Source: Paraburkholderia ribeironis
Lineage (GTDB): Bacteria; Pseudomonadota; Gammaproteobacteria; Burkholderiales; Burkholderiaceae
DNA length: 64,000 bases
Direction of reading: 5' to 3'
NCBI RefSeq assembly: GCF_900019265.1
Contig: NZ_CYGX02000028.1
Location: forward strand, 17,608 to 81,607
Under the pieces are notes generated by a model. It was not told the DNA's origin. It made no database searches and was given only the letters and a program-made list of their open reading frames with translations. Positions 55,664-64,000 of the stretch are shown here, in pieces (position 1 is the first letter of the stretch; every line of letters begins with the position of its first letter). The position numbers were made by a program, and so were the translations under genes.

Positions 55664-55810
55664 TCGGCAGAACATCGGGGATTTACTGGTCGGGGTGCGC
55701 GGCGGCACGACAGACTGATGAGGCTGCATCGATCAGCGCATGAGTCATGCGTATGAGTCAGCGCATGAGGCCATGCGCACGTCCCACCGCCGCTGCGTGC
55801 AATCAGGAAA

Positions 55811-56557
55811 TCAGGAAATCACACTCGCCGAAGGATTCGCCGCATCGTCCTGATATAGCTCGCGCACATACGTCAGATGACGCTCGGCCGCCTTGCGTGC
55901 TTTCTGCGCGTCGCGCGCCATCACGGCGTCGTAGATCGCCTGATGCTGGCTCATCAACTGCTTTTCCATCGCGTCATCGTAGTCGATCAACCGATGATAC
56001 TGACGCATACCTTCGCGAATCAGCGTGTGAATGCCGTGCATCACATGCGCAAGCGCGACGTTGTGGGTGGAGTCGGCGATGGCGAGATGAAATGCGGCAT
56101 CCAGTTCGGCAAGGTTCGCACGATCCTGCGACAACGAGGCGGCCTTCAATGCGTCGAACGCCTCGCTGATTTTCTCAAGGTCGGCTGCAGTGGCGCGCTG
56201 TGCGGCATATGCGGTCGAAATCGATTCGAGCCCTTGGCGCAGCTCCAGAATGTCCGCACTTGTACGCGGATTTTGCAGCAGCAGCTCGGCGAGCGGCTTG
56301 GAGATGATCGGCGCGGTGACGTCGACCACGGTGAATCCGCCACGTCCCGACGTTTCGATGTAGCCATCGGCCTCCAACCTGATCAGCGCTTCGCGCAACG
56401 AAGGCCGCGACACGCCTAGCTGCGTCGCCAGATCGCGTTCGGCCGGCAGCCGGTCGCCCGGCATCAGCGTGCCCTCCGAGATCAGTTGCTTGATCTGGTC
56501 GGATACCACGTCGGAGAGCCGTTTGCGCGTGAAGGACTGGATCGGACGGAATGGCAT
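55811..56557 (-). CDS. FadR-subfamily GntR regulator, probable lactate regulator
   Basis: A 248-aa protein with GntR winged helix at residues 10-75 (VVSDQIKQLISEGTLMPGDR, AERDLATQLGVSRPSLREAL) and a FadR-type helical effector domain (FCD). The latter has likely metal-binding histidines (ELDAAFHLAIADSTHN, SQHQAIYDAVMARDAQKARK, RHLTYVRELY). It sits just upstream of lutABC on the same strand, separated by 323 bp that include the palindrome. Role as LldR/LutR is inferred from subfamily and position. Confidence 0.87.
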   Translation of the reverse strand: MPFRPIQSFTRKRLSDVVSDQIKQLISEGTLMPGDRLPAERDLATQLGVSRPSLREALIRLEADGYIETSGRGGFTVVDVTAPIISKPLAELLLQNPRTSADILELRQGLESISTAYAAQRATAADLEKISEAFDALKAASLSQDRANLAELDAAFHLAIADSTHNVALAHVMHGIHTLIREGMRQYHRLIDYDDAMEKQLMSQHQAIYDAVMARDAQKARKAAERHLTYVRELYQDDAANPSASVIS

Positions 56558-56805
56558 AGGCAGCGATTGGTGAAGCCGGTTGAGAAAGCAGATGAGCAGG
56601 CAGTGACCAACGATCTGCGCCACGTCGAACGCCTGCCGTGCGGTGCGTGAATTATACCGGTCGGGGGCGTCGCCAGAATTGCGCACGAGGCATGCGGCGC
56701 GACGGCGAATGCCGGGTGTGCCTTGATTCAGGCGGAAGTGAATCACCGCGCGAACGCAAGCCGATGCGCGCCGCGCCTGCTGCGCAGACGCGCGCAGATG
56801 CCATC

Positions 56806-57993
56806 TCAGCGAATCCCCAACCCGCCCACGAACGCCGCGATCCGCTCGCATGCCTCGATCAACCGCGCTTCATCGACGACGAAGCCCAGCCGCACGAACC
56901 CATTCGCGGTCTCGCCGAAAGCGCTCGCATCGAGCACCGACACGCCCTGCGCGCGAAACAGCTGCCAGATGAAGTCCACCGTGTCGAGCCCGGTGCCGCT
57001 GACGTCGACCATCATGAACATGCCCGCCTCGGGCAGCAGGCACCGCAAGCCCGGCACGCGATGCAGACGCTCGAACACCACGTCGCGCCGACGCCGGTAG
57101 ATCTCGCGCATTTCGGCGACGATCGCCGTCTTGTTCCGCACGGCCGTCAACGCAGCCTGCTGGATGAAGCCGGGCAACCCGTAAAGCATCGCCAGCGCGA
57201 GCCGGCCCATGTGCTCGATCAGCGTGGCCGGCCCGATCGCCCAGCCAACCCGCCAACCCGCCATCGCATGCGACTTCGACAGGCTGCCGAGCGTCACGGT
57301 GCGCTCCGCCATGCCGGGCAGCGACGCGATGCTCACATGTTCACGCTCGAAGGTGAGCTCCGCATAGACCTCGTCGGAAAGCACCCACAGATCATGCTCG
57401 CACACGATCCGCGCGATGCGCTCGAGATCGGCGCGCGGCATCACCACGCCAGTCGGATTGCACGGCGTCGCGAAGAAAATCGCCCTCGTGCGCGCCGTGA
57501 CGGCCGCCTCGAGCGCGTCGCAATCGACGTGAAAGGCCCGCGCAGGATCGACCGGCACCGGCACGAGCGTAGCGCCCGCCGCGCGCACGCAAGCCTCGTA
57601 GGTCAGATACATCGGCTCGGGGACGATCACTTCGTCGCCCGTTTCGAGCAGGCACAGCGACACGGCGAACACGCCGTTCTGCGCGCCGGCGGTGAGGATC
57701 ACGTTGGCGGCGCTCACCGTGCAGCCGGTCAGACGCGCATGTTCTTCGGCAATCGCCGCGCGCAACGGCTCGCGGCCGGACACGGCGCTGTAGTGCGTAT
57801 CGCCATCGCGCAACGCGTCGATCGCGCGCTCGACGATCGGCGCGGGCGTCGCGAAGTCGGGGTCGCCCACGCTCAGTACGATGACGTCCTCGCCATCGGC
57901 GGCCGCCAGTTGCGCGACACGATGAATCTCCCACGCAGACGTGCGCCTGCCTTGCAATCGCTCGACCAGATTCGAGTACTTCATTGTGCTCAT
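56806..57993 (-). CDS. class I PLP aminotransferase, AruH-like
   Basis: A 395-aa fold-type I aminotransferase. PLP Lys lies in SLSKSHAMAGWRVGW; the substrate/PLP motifs are SVGDPDF, TPCNPTG and SDEVYAEL. Several stretches resemble arginine:pyruvate transaminase AruH as I remember it (EACVRAAGATLVPVPV, HVSIASLPGMAERT, SLSKSHAM). That would place it in the arginine transaminase route, but no aruI or related gene is beside it. The start is 57993 or ATG 57984. Confidence 0.82.
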   Translation of the reverse strand: MSTMKYSNLVERLQGRRTSAWEIHRVAQLAAADGEDVIVLSVGDPDFATPAPIVERAIDALRDGDTHYSAVSGREPLRAAIAEEHARLTGCTVSAANVILTAGAQNGVFAVSLCLLETGDEVIVPEPMYLTYEACVRAAGATLVPVPVDPARAFHVDCDALEAAVTARTRAIFFATPCNPTGVVMPRADLERIARIVCEHDLWVLSDEVYAELTFEREHVSIASLPGMAERTVTLGSLSKSHAMAGWRVGWAIGPATLIEHMGRLALAMLYGLPGFIQQAALTAVRNKTAIVAEMREIYRRRRDVVFERLHRVPGLRCLLPEAGMFMMVDVSGTGLDTVDFIWQLFRAQGVSVLDASAFGETANGFVRLGFVVDEARLIEACERIAAFVGGLGIR

Positions 57994-58058
57994 CCGTTTC
58001 GGTTCGACCCGCCAATGTAATGGCGCGCGCCCGAAACGTCCAGCTACGAAAAAGTACC

Positions 58059-58095
58059 AAAAAGGGCCACGCGAGCGGACGAACTCGCGTGGCCC
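58059..58095 (-). terminator. rpoN intrinsic terminator
   Basis: GGGCCACGCGAG and CTCGCGTGGCCC form a perfect 12-bp stem with an 8-nt loop. On the minus strand it is followed by TTTTTG, about 75 bp after the rpoN stop. Confidence 0.88.
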
Positions 58096-58171
58096 TGCTG
58101 CGTCACTTGTGCTTCAACTCTGCATCACTTCCGCGTCACCGCTGCCTCACCTCTGCGGGCACACGGCGCAC

Positions 58172-59653
58172 TCAAAGCTGGCGGCGCAAATCCGCCGGCG
58201 GCACCTTCATCAGATGCCGGTACTTCGCTACCGTGCGCCGCGCCACCAGCACGCCCTGATCGGCGAGCATCTTCGCGAGCGTCACGTCCGAGAGCGGATC
58301 GCGCGTATTTTCCGCCGCGATCATCTCCTTGAGCAACGCACGCACCGCGGCGGCCGAACACGTCCCGCCGCTTTCCGTGCCAAGCTCGCGCGGGAAGAAA
58401 TGCTTGAATTCGAAAATGCCGCGCGGCGTCGCCATATATTTGTTGCCGGTGGCGCGCGAGATCGTGGATTCATGCAGACCGAGTTCGTCGGCCACGTCGC
58501 GCAGCACCATCGGTTTGAGCGCGATTTCGCCGTACTGGAAGAATGCTCTCTGATGCGCGACGATGCATTCGGCGACGCGCTGAATCGTGTCGAAGCGCTG
58601 TTGCGCGTTACGGATCAACCAGCGCGCTTCCTGCAACTGCTGCGCGAGCGGCGAGCGGCCGGCGCCCGCTGACTGCGCGAACAATTCCGCGTACATGCGA
58701 TGGATCCGCGCGCGCGGCTGCACCGCCGGATTGATCGCCACCACCCATCTGGTGCGCACCTGACGCACGATCACGTCCGGCACCACGTAGTTTTCCTCGG
58801 TACGGCCATAGAAGTTGCCCGGCTTCGGATCGAGCTTGCGCACCAGAGCGCAGGCCACCCGCAGTTCTTCCGCGCTGCAGCCGATCTGCTTCTGCAACTC
58901 GGCCTGTTCGCGGCGCGCGAGTCGTTCCAGATGATGTTCGACGATCTGCCGCGCCACCTCGCGCCCCAGTGTATCGGCGGGCAGCGCGTTCACTTGCAGG
59001 GCCAGACATTCCGACAGCGAACGTGCCCCCAGACCCGGGCGATCGAGTGATTGCACGAGACGCAGCGCGACCAGCAATTCTTCTTCGGTCAACTCGGGTT
59101 CGAGATCGACGCTATCGGCGAGTTCGGAGAGTTCCTGACGCAGATAGCCGTCCTCGTCGAGCGCCTCGATGATGAAGCGGGCCACCGCGCGATCGCGATC
59201 GTCGAGCCGGTACAAACGCAGCGAATCGTGCAGTTGCTCGCGCAGCGTGGGTTGCGATCGGGCCCATTCGGCGGGATCGCTGCCATCCGAGTCGCCATTC
59301 TGGCGCGCCGAACCGCGGCCGCTGTAATCGGCGGGGAAGTCGCCGGGCATGTCGTCCTGGCCGTTGCTTTCCGCCGTGTCGTTGACGGCGGCATCGGCGA
59401 GCGCCACATCGGGTTCGGCGGCAGCGACCGTGTCGGTGGCGGTCGTCGCGCCGGTCCCGTCACCCGGGGCAACGCCGGCGAGCGCGACGTCTTCCGGTTC
59501 CGATGAGTCGTACTCGAGGAACGGGTTGGTGTCGAGCGCAGTGCGCAACTCCTGCTGGAATTCCAGAGACGACAACTGCAACAGACGCACCGATTGCTGC
59601 AGACGCGGCGTGAGTGCGAGGGACTGCCTTGTTCGTAGTTCAATTGAAGGCAT
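58172..59653 (-). CDS. rpoN: RNA polymerase sigma-54 factor
   Basis: A 493-aa protein. Region I is Gln/Leu-rich (LTPRLQQSVRLLQLSSLEFQ), region II acidic (about 55-120), and region III contains the core-binding part, the HTH (LRDVADELGLHESTISRATG) and the RpoN box ARRTVAKYR near residue 475. The start at 59653 follows AGGA. The usual rpoN neighbours (lptAB upstream, hpf/ptsN downstream) are missing, so this is probably a second, accessory rpoN. It could serve the two sigma-54 activators in this window. Confidence 0.95.
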   Translation of the reverse strand: MPSIELRTRQSLALTPRLQQSVRLLQLSSLEFQQELRTALDTNPFLEYDSSEPEDVALAGVAPGDGTGATTATDTVAAAEPDVALADAAVNDTAESNGQDDMPGDFPADYSGRGSARQNGDSDGSDPAEWARSQPTLREQLHDSLRLYRLDDRDRAVARFIIEALDEDGYLRQELSELADSVDLEPELTEEELLVALRLVQSLDRPGLGARSLSECLALQVNALPADTLGREVARQIVEHHLERLARREQAELQKQIGCSAEELRVACALVRKLDPKPGNFYGRTEENYVVPDVIVRQVRTRWVVAINPAVQPRARIHRMYAELFAQSAGAGRSPLAQQLQEARWLIRNAQQRFDTIQRVAECIVAHQRAFFQYGEIALKPMVLRDVADELGLHESTISRATGNKYMATPRGIFEFKHFFPRELGTESGGTCSAAAVRALLKEMIAAENTRDPLSDVTLAKMLADQGVLVARRTVAKYRHLMKVPPADLRRQL

Positions 59654-60151
59654 TGTCGTGAGTCCTGTTATTAGCGGGAAGATGGCGTGTGCCAGCCACA
59701 CCGGAGCAACTGTCGTACCTGCTTTTCCAACATCCTGTTTTTTCTACGCTTTAACTTTTCGGGTCCGCAGATTGCGCACGCGTCGGCAGCTTTTTTTACA
59801 AGTGCCCGGCAAATTCCGGTTGTCCGCCTGACGCGCCGCCAATCCACACGGCGCGCCGGCAGGTCACGCGAATCATGAGTCTGAATGCAGGTATCGCAAC
59901 GGCTTTCCCGCGCCGCTCCCGTCAGGAGGCGATGGCGGGCACGGCACTTGCGGACTGGCAGCGTGTGGACGAACGTCGGTCCTGGTATGGAGAAGCGCCC
60001 AGCGCATGCACAGGCCCTCGTCCGCTATCGGTATCGGGGTCCGGACGGAACCGTAGCGGCAACGACTCCACATGAGTCACCAGCGGTTTCGGCCGCAGTC
60101 GACCGCAGGCAACAAGACCTCGATTCTCATCAACACCCGAAGGGAGCAGCA
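59654..60151. other. 498-bp rpoN/BON divergent interval
   Basis: It contains no supported gene. It should hold the promoters for rpoN (leftward) and the BON-domain gene (rightward). An AT-rich patch at about 59720-59760 is the likeliest promoter area for rpoN. Confidence 0.5.
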
Positions 60152-60490
60152 ATGAAGACGATCCAGCTACTGAAGACCGCAGGCAGCATCGCTTGTGTCG
60201 CATTCGCACTGAACGCCACGGCGCAGACCAGCACGTCGCCGCCACCGGCGACATCCGAATCGATTGGACAGCATATCGATGACAGCACCATCACCACCAA
60301 GGCCAAGGCGGATCTGCTGGCCGCGAAGAACGTCAAGTCGACTCATATCCACGTGAAGACCCAGCACGGCGTGGTGTGGCTCACGGGCACGGTGCCCTCG
60401 GCCGACGACAAGGCCGCAGCCGAACAGGTCGTGCAAGGTGTGGATGGCGTGTCGAGCGTGAAAAACCACCTGAAGATTGCGGCCGAATAA
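60152..60490 (+). CDS. periplasmic BON-domain protein
   Basis: A 112-aa exported protein with a signal peptide (TAGSIACVAFALNATAQ) and one BON domain (DDSTITTKAKADLLAAKNVK, THIHVKTQHGVVWLTGTVPS, VVQGVDGVSSVKNHL). It is an OsmY-like single-domain form; BON proteins bind phospholipid and stabilise the envelope under osmotic stress. AGGGAG fixes the start. It ends at a strong bidirectional terminator. Confidence 0.9.
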   Translation: MKTIQLLKTAGSIACVAFALNATAQTSTSPPPATSESIGQHIDDSTITTKAKADLLAAKNVKSTHIHVKTQHGVVWLTGTVPSADDKAAAEQVVQGVDGVSSVKNHLKIAAE

Positions 60491-60573
60491 CATCGCGCGA
60501 CTGATCACGAACATGCCGGGTATGGCCCGGCTCTTTGTCGCGGTTCAGTTTCGGTGCTTCTGGAAAGAACAAG

Positions 60574-60614
60574 AAAAGAACAAGCCGTCCGCAGTGCGGA
60601 CGGCTTGTTCTTTT
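60574..60614. terminator. bidirectional terminator
   Basis: A 19-bp perfect stem (AAAAGAACAAGCCGTCCGC and its complement) around an AGT loop, with A-tract and T-tract ends. It lies between the BON gene and the convergent DUF2383 gene and can stop transcription from both. Confidence 0.92.
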
Positions 60615-60704
60615 ATGCGGCTTTTTCGCTTCGTACTGTTGAATGTTTCAGCTTCGTGCCGCAGCCAACCAGCGCCGCCTCCGGCGCCAGTCACTGAGCC
60701 ACGT

Positions 60705-61157
60705 TCAGCGCTTCGTTGCCGCGTACTGATCGCGCAGATCACGCACCCGATCATGGTTTCGCAGCACGCCCTGATACTGCCGCTCGACGATCGTACGCAC
60801 GTCCGCCGGCAAGTCTTTTTCGAGTGCGTCGTGGTAGTGCTTCATCGCGACGTCCTCGCCCTTCTCGCATTCAGCGAGAATCGTGCGGTCGCTGCGGTTG
60901 GCCACCGCCGACTTCATATCGACCCAGCCGCGATGCAGCGCACCACTCATGCTGCCGCGAGTTTCTGGCTTGCCGCCAAGGCTCTGAATCAGATCCTGCA
61001 ACTCGCGTGCGCCGCGCGTGCAGTCTTCGGCGCTCGACGCAAACAGCGTTTTCAGCTGCGCGTCGTGCGCATCTTCGGCTGCCTTGAGAAAGCCCTTCTC
61101 GCCATCCTTCGACGTTTCGACCAGATCGTTCAGCACAGAAACAACGTTCGTAGCCAT
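60705..61157 (-). CDS. PA2169/DUF2383 four-helix-bundle protein
   Basis: A 150-aa helical protein (VSVLNDLVETSKDGEKGFLK, EDCTRGARELQDLIQSLGGK, ECEKGEDVAMKHYHDALEKD). It has the Glu/His pattern of the ferritin-like PA2169 family, which is stress-linked but without proven activity. AGGAGG fixes the start. It stands in a run of stress-type genes. Confidence 0.85.
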   Translation of the reverse strand: MATNVVSVLNDLVETSKDGEKGFLKAAEDAHDAQLKTLFASSAEDCTRGARELQDLIQSLGGKPETRGSMSGALHRGWVDMKSAVANRSDRTILAECEKGEDVAMKHYHDALEKDLPADVRTIVERQYQGVLRNHDRVRDLRDQYAATKR

Positions 61158-61348
61158 TCGATGCCTCCTGGGTTTCGTTGGTCGTGGAATCCGCTGCCGG
61201 CCGTCGGCTCTGGCTCACGACGACGCGCCGGTCGTCGGGACAGCGGGGTTCGTTGATCTCTTCGCATAAGCCGTGCCCGGCGCTTCGCACGCGCGACGTC
61301 GACCAGCGCGTGTGGTAACAGGGGGCCAAACTTGCCAAAGCACGTAAA

Positions 61349-61390
61349 TGTTGCCAATCGCGTGTTGCCAATCGCGTGTTGCCAATCGCG
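61349..61390. repeat. 14-bp tandem repeat (3 perfect copies)
   Basis: TGTTGCCAATCGCG occurs three times without gap (61349, 61363, 61377). It sits in the 409-bp interval 61158-61566, which shows no supported gene. Confidence 0.85.
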
Positions 61391-61566
61391 CGGCGCTCGT
61401 CAGCCAGGGCGCCAGGAGCAACCTCGGCAACCTCGACACAGCGCGCCAGGTCTGGCCGTGAACGCCGAAACCGGAACGCAAGCCGGCCCGGCAAATGTCG
61501 GATCGTCCGCCATCCGGCATTCAGCAATCCCCGCATCGAACATAGAGGCGCGGGCAGCCGCTCAAA

Positions 61567-62148
61567 TCAGGTGCGCTCCTCATTGAATTCGCTAAGCGGC
61601 ACCGGCTTCCTGCGCGGATCGAAATCGGCCCAGCGCCCCTGTTGCCAACAGCCGCTCGCCCGTTCGATCGTCGCGCCCCCCGCTTCACGCAATACACGTG
61701 CGGCGTCGAACTGGTTATCCGGCTCGACGTGCACGGCGACCAGCACGCCGGAATCGCGCGCCTCTTCATCAAGAATCCGATGATGGTCGACCGGGGCGGC
61801 GGCGCGTGTGCGTGCCATCGCACCGATCAGCGCTCCGACAAACGCGCCGACGCCGGCCGCGATCGGCAACACCACAAGCGCCACGGAAAAAGCCGCGAAA
61901 AGCGCCACGCCCACCACCGCGCCGGCTACCGCACCAAGGGTGACAGCCATGCCTGCGCCCTTGGGCGAGTCTTTTGCGCCCGCGTCGGTGCCCACTTCGC
62001 CGCCGATCGGATAACGCGCGTGCTGGTCACGTGGATTGACGCAAATCAGCGTGACGTCCTCTTCGACGAAACCTGCATTGAAAAGCTTTTGCGCCGCATC
62101 TTCGGCAACGGGAAAAGTCGTAAAGCGTGCTGCGACGATGAGTGACAT
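61567..62148 (-). CDS. glycine-zipper membrane protein
   Basis: A 193-aa protein. An N-terminal soluble ferredoxin-like segment (LIVAARFTTFPVAEDAAQKL, NAGFVEEDVTLICVNPRDQ) precedes a Gly/Ala-rich hairpin of two hydrophobic helices (LGAVAGAVVGVALFAAFSVA, AAGVGAFVGALIGAMA). It ends in a soluble tail with His residues (VDHHRILDEEARDSGVLVAV). This layout is common in Burkholderia stress clusters, function unknown. AAGGAGGT fixes the start at 62148. Confidence 0.8.
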   Translation of the reverse strand: MSLIVAARFTTFPVAEDAAQKLFNAGFVEEDVTLICVNPRDQHARYPIGGEVGTDAGAKDSPKGAGMAVTLGAVAGAVVGVALFAAFSVALVVLPIAAGVGAFVGALIGAMARTRAAAPVDHHRILDEEARDSGVLVAVHVEPDNQFDAARVLREAGGATIERASGCWQQGRWADFDPRRKPVPLSEFNEERT

Positions 62149-62241
62149 GAGACCTCCTTGCACGGTTGAAATGGCATTGCGGACCGTGCCACCGCCATTC
62201 GCCGTCGCAAGAGCGCGCGTGTGCGACGGCCCACGCCGGCA

Positions 62242-62544
62242 CTACGTCGTGGCGTCGCGATCGGGCTCCATGCCTTCCACTCTGAACAGTCCGCTATGCA
62301 ACACCACGCCTTCTCCGTTGTTCTGGTCGAGCGCTTCTGCGCAGACCGAACGGATGCGCTGACGGCCCTTGCAGAAGGCCGCCATCAACTCGGCTTCCAG
62401 CGCGGAAGCGGCGCCGAAGTGATCTTCCAGCGCCTCGGCGGTGATGGCGCACACCACCTCTTCGCCATCCACGCGCGCCTTGAACCAAACCGTCAGATTG
62501 GCACCGTCGAAGCTTGGCTCGTCGTCCGGAAAAATGATTTGCAT
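62242..62544 (-). CDS. DUF1488-family protein
   Basis: A 100-aa protein: MQIIFPDDEPSFDGANLTVW, FKARVDGEEVVCAITAEALE, DHFGAASALEAELMAAFCKG. It is the whole DUF1488 domain; no function is established. The start at 62544 has AGGA nearby. An in-frame ATG at 62586 that overlaps the DUF4142 stop (ATGA) would give 114 aa. It is probably co-transcribed with the DUF4142 gene. Confidence 0.8.
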   Translation of the reverse strand: MQIIFPDDEPSFDGANLTVWFKARVDGEEVVCAITAEALEDHFGAASALEAELMAAFCKGRQRIRSVCAEALDQNNGEGVVLHSGLFRVEGMEPDRDATT

Positions 62545-62582
62545 CAGGGAGTCCTCATAGGCCGGCCGCGGCAGCATCGCGC

Positions 62583-63146
62583 TCATGACGGATCCTTCAT
62601 GCCGCCGGCCAGTTGCTGCGCCATCTCGAGGTGATGCTTGATGGTGGGCAGCGCGTGCGCCGCCGCGGCCTTCAACTGCGAGTCGGTGCCGCTCTGGCTT
62701 TCCTGCTGGAACAGGTCGACCGCGCGCTGATGCGCTTCCACCCCAACCTGCTCGACATAGGCCTGATCGAACTCCTTGCCCTTGAGCGTCTGCAGCTTGC
62801 CGACCAGCGCGGAATCCTGGGACGGCGTGGGAGTGAAGCCCTTCTTCGACACGAGCGATGCCATGCCATGCGAGAGCTTCGTATGATCCGCGATCATCTG
62901 TTGCGCGAACGCCCTTACGTGCGGATCGTGTGAATTCTTCAGCGCGACCTTGCTCGCCGCGATTTCGGTCGCATCGGACTTCGACGCTTCCAGCACGAAC
63001 TGCTGGTCCGCCGGCGAAAGCCGAACAGCGCCGGTGGGCGCGGCGCTCGCCGGCGCATCGCTGGCCTGCGCGTGGACCGCGCCAATCGATGCCGCGCCCA
63101 AACCCAGTGCGAGCGTCATCGCTTGTATGGAATACCGGAATTTCAT
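62583..63146 (-). CDS. exported DUF4142 protein
   Basis: A 187-aa protein with a signal peptide (IQAMTLALGLGAASIGAVHA) and a helical DUF4142 domain. The domain shows a ferritin-like His/Glu pattern (LSPADQQFVLEASKSDATEI, AFAQQMIADHTKLSHGM, LPTIKHHLEMAQQL). Family members sit in the periplasm and are stress-associated. GGGAGAAAG fixes the ATG at 63146. It is first of a two-gene unit with DUF1488. Confidence 0.86.
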   Translation of the reverse strand: MKFRYSIQAMTLALGLGAASIGAVHAQASDAPASAAPTGAVRLSPADQQFVLEASKSDATEIAASKVALKNSHDPHVRAFAQQMIADHTKLSHGMASLVSKKGFTPTPSQDSALVGKLQTLKGKEFDQAYVEQVGVEAHQRAVDLFQQESQSGTDSQLKAAAAHALPTIKHHLEMAQQLAGGMKDPS

Positions 63147-63237
63147 GCACTTTCTCCCTGATCGATCAATCACCGATGCGCAGCAAGCGCCGACGCGCCG
63201 CACGTTGCACCCGGCACGCGTCGGGCATCCAATGCGC

Positions 63238-63412
63238 TCAAGCCGCCCGGCGCCTGGACAACTGCGCGATCAGCGTCTTGTTAAAAGCCGGCAGATCGTT
63301 GGGTTTGCGGCTGGAAATCAGATTGCCGTCCTCGACCACTTCCTTGTCGACCCTCGTGCCGCGCATTGCGGATATCGTCTTGCAGGCACGGCCAGCTCGT
63401 GACCGTGCTCGT
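63238..63412 (-). pseudogene. C-terminal remnant of a PfpI/DJ-1 family protein
   Basis: One frame gives [16 protein letters not shown] and the next gives [20 protein letters not shown] then [14 protein letters not shown] before a stop. Together they make the C-terminal 55 or so residues of PfpI/YhbO-type proteins (typically VTSWPSLKTDLRNAGA.WVDEEV...LVTSR.P.DLPAF). A single extra base separates the frames and the N-terminal two-thirds, including the catalytic Cys, are absent. Confidence 0.68.
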
Positions 63413-63732
63413 TATCACCATCGGCAGCAAAAGGTGTGCCCATGTACTGCCCTTGGTCGCATGCACTCGATCGACACGCCTGCCGGTTCGCCGAGCCAGC
63501 TGATGCCGTCATTCAGCAAGGAACGAAGGCTGCGCTTGCGTTCGCCGCAAAGACGCGGACCGCGCACGGCTTCAAGGATTGGGCGGGCCGCCGTCGCCTC
63601 GTCGTCGCCTCGTCGTCGCCTATTTCGCGCGGCGCGCGACAGCCCCCGTCGGGCATTGCCGTTGCTTGGAGCCGGTCATTGGCGCCGTGCTCGCCTCATA
63701 TTAATGCCCCCTTGAAACTTCTACCTGCAACG

Positions 63733-64000
63733 ATGGCCGCCACCACCCAACCGAATCTGCGCCGTCCCGCAGCCACCAACGACAGCGCGCAACAATCCGC
63801 CCCGGTCGCGATGCCGTCCGGTCTGCGGCACACCGACGACACGAAGCCGGGCTATTCGCGCATGCGTGACAAAGACCACTTCGTTTATTTCGATGCAGCC
63901 GGCCAGCGCGTCGACGATGCCGGCGAGATCCAGCGCATCAACGCGCTCGCGATTCCGCCTGCCTATGAAGACGTGTGGATCTGCCCGGATCCGCGCGGCC
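63733..64000 (+). CDS. DNA topoisomerase IB, N-terminal part (runs off the window)
   Basis: The first 89 codons read through a basic start into GLRHTDDTKPGYSRMRDKDH, FVYFDAAGQRVDDAGEIQRI and NALAIPPAYEDVWICPDPRG. This matches the N-terminal beta domain of bacterial (poxvirus-like) type IB topoisomerases (..R.R..GKGF.Y.D..G..V.D...L.RI..LAIPPAW.DVWICPDP.G). The catalytic Tyr lies outside the window. Confidence 0.87.
   Translation, partial: MAATTQPNLRRPAATNDSAQQSAPVAMPSGLRHTDDTKPGYSRMRDKDHFVYFDAAGQRVDDAGEIQRINALAIPPAYEDVWICPDPRG

Noticed and set aside
62242..63150. 302-codon minus-strand frame as one gene
   Set aside because: Only its last 100-114 codons are protein-like (DUF1488); the rest is a shadow of the DUF4142 gene.

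Overview
This window looks like a piece of a secondary chromosome of a Paraburkholderia-type beta-proteobacterium. It is high-GC DNA with tightly packed genes of Burkholderiaceae type: an acdR/acdS ACC-deaminase pair, ModBC-type molybdate uptake with a NifQ-like protein, nadV, LutABC, a stand-alone sigma-54 gene and many stand-alone regulators. The genus is inferred from gene content and not tested. There are no rRNA or tRNA genes, CRISPR arrays or intact insertion sequences.

Layout. 0-9.6 kb: LuxR-type regulator, periplasmic trehalase, MipA/OmpV porin, an exported MsrB-MsrA repair pair, acdR/acdS, and a LysR regulator divergent from a pirin. 9.8-23.2 kb is accessory in character: a membrane protein, an exported Clp-fold/LprI fusion, a lipoprotein, a sulfur module (ArsR-rhodanese regulator, persulfide-dioxygenase-like hydrolase, MFS exporter), a RelB/RelE-like toxin-antitoxin pair bracketed by inverted multi-copy 17-bp repeats, an AraC-cupin pair, a formaldehyde-activating-enzyme homologue, a frameshifted TPR-glycosyltransferase and a methyltransferase. 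23.3-25.7 kb: ahpC-ahpF with an OxyR-type site. 25.8-29.0 kb: a PrpR-like sigma-54 activator divergent from an isocitrate-lyase/PEP-mutase-family enzyme, with a clear -24/-12 promoter and a 24-bp palindrome. 29.4-33.0 kb: MFS pump, GNAT, prolyl-4-hydroxylase-like oxygenase, SnoaL-like protein.

33.5-39.3 kb is a molybdenum island. A DUF2325 gene, a short ModE-like regulator, a NifQ-like protein with a His/Asp-rich repeat, a ModA/WtpA-type binding protein and a fused ModB-ModC transporter share three 24-bp inverted repeats that closely resemble the ModE operator. nadV follows, then a CpaE/TadZ-like ATPase and a VpsR-like sigma-54 activator separated by about 1.2 kb without a supported gene. 45.9-52.7 kb: a large MscS-family channel, then a DNA-repair pair (FAN1-like VRR-NUC nuclease; nuclease-helicase split by a frameshift). 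52.8-56.6 kb: lutABC with promoter and operator, plus a FadR-type regulator. 56.8-59.7 kb: AruH-like aminotransferase and a stand-alone rpoN. 60-64 kb: a stress-type cluster (BON, DUF2383, glycine-zipper, DUF1488, DUF4142), a PfpI remnant and the start of a topoisomerase IB.

The most unusual signals are: a 27-bp tandem repeat encoding the nonapeptide GHAPKEVPL, found in frame inside both the PrpR-like regulator and mature ModA, with hairpin-forming units; the ModE-box regulon; the repeat-bracketed toxin-antitoxin locus; and several single-base frameshifts that need to be told apart from sequencing errors.
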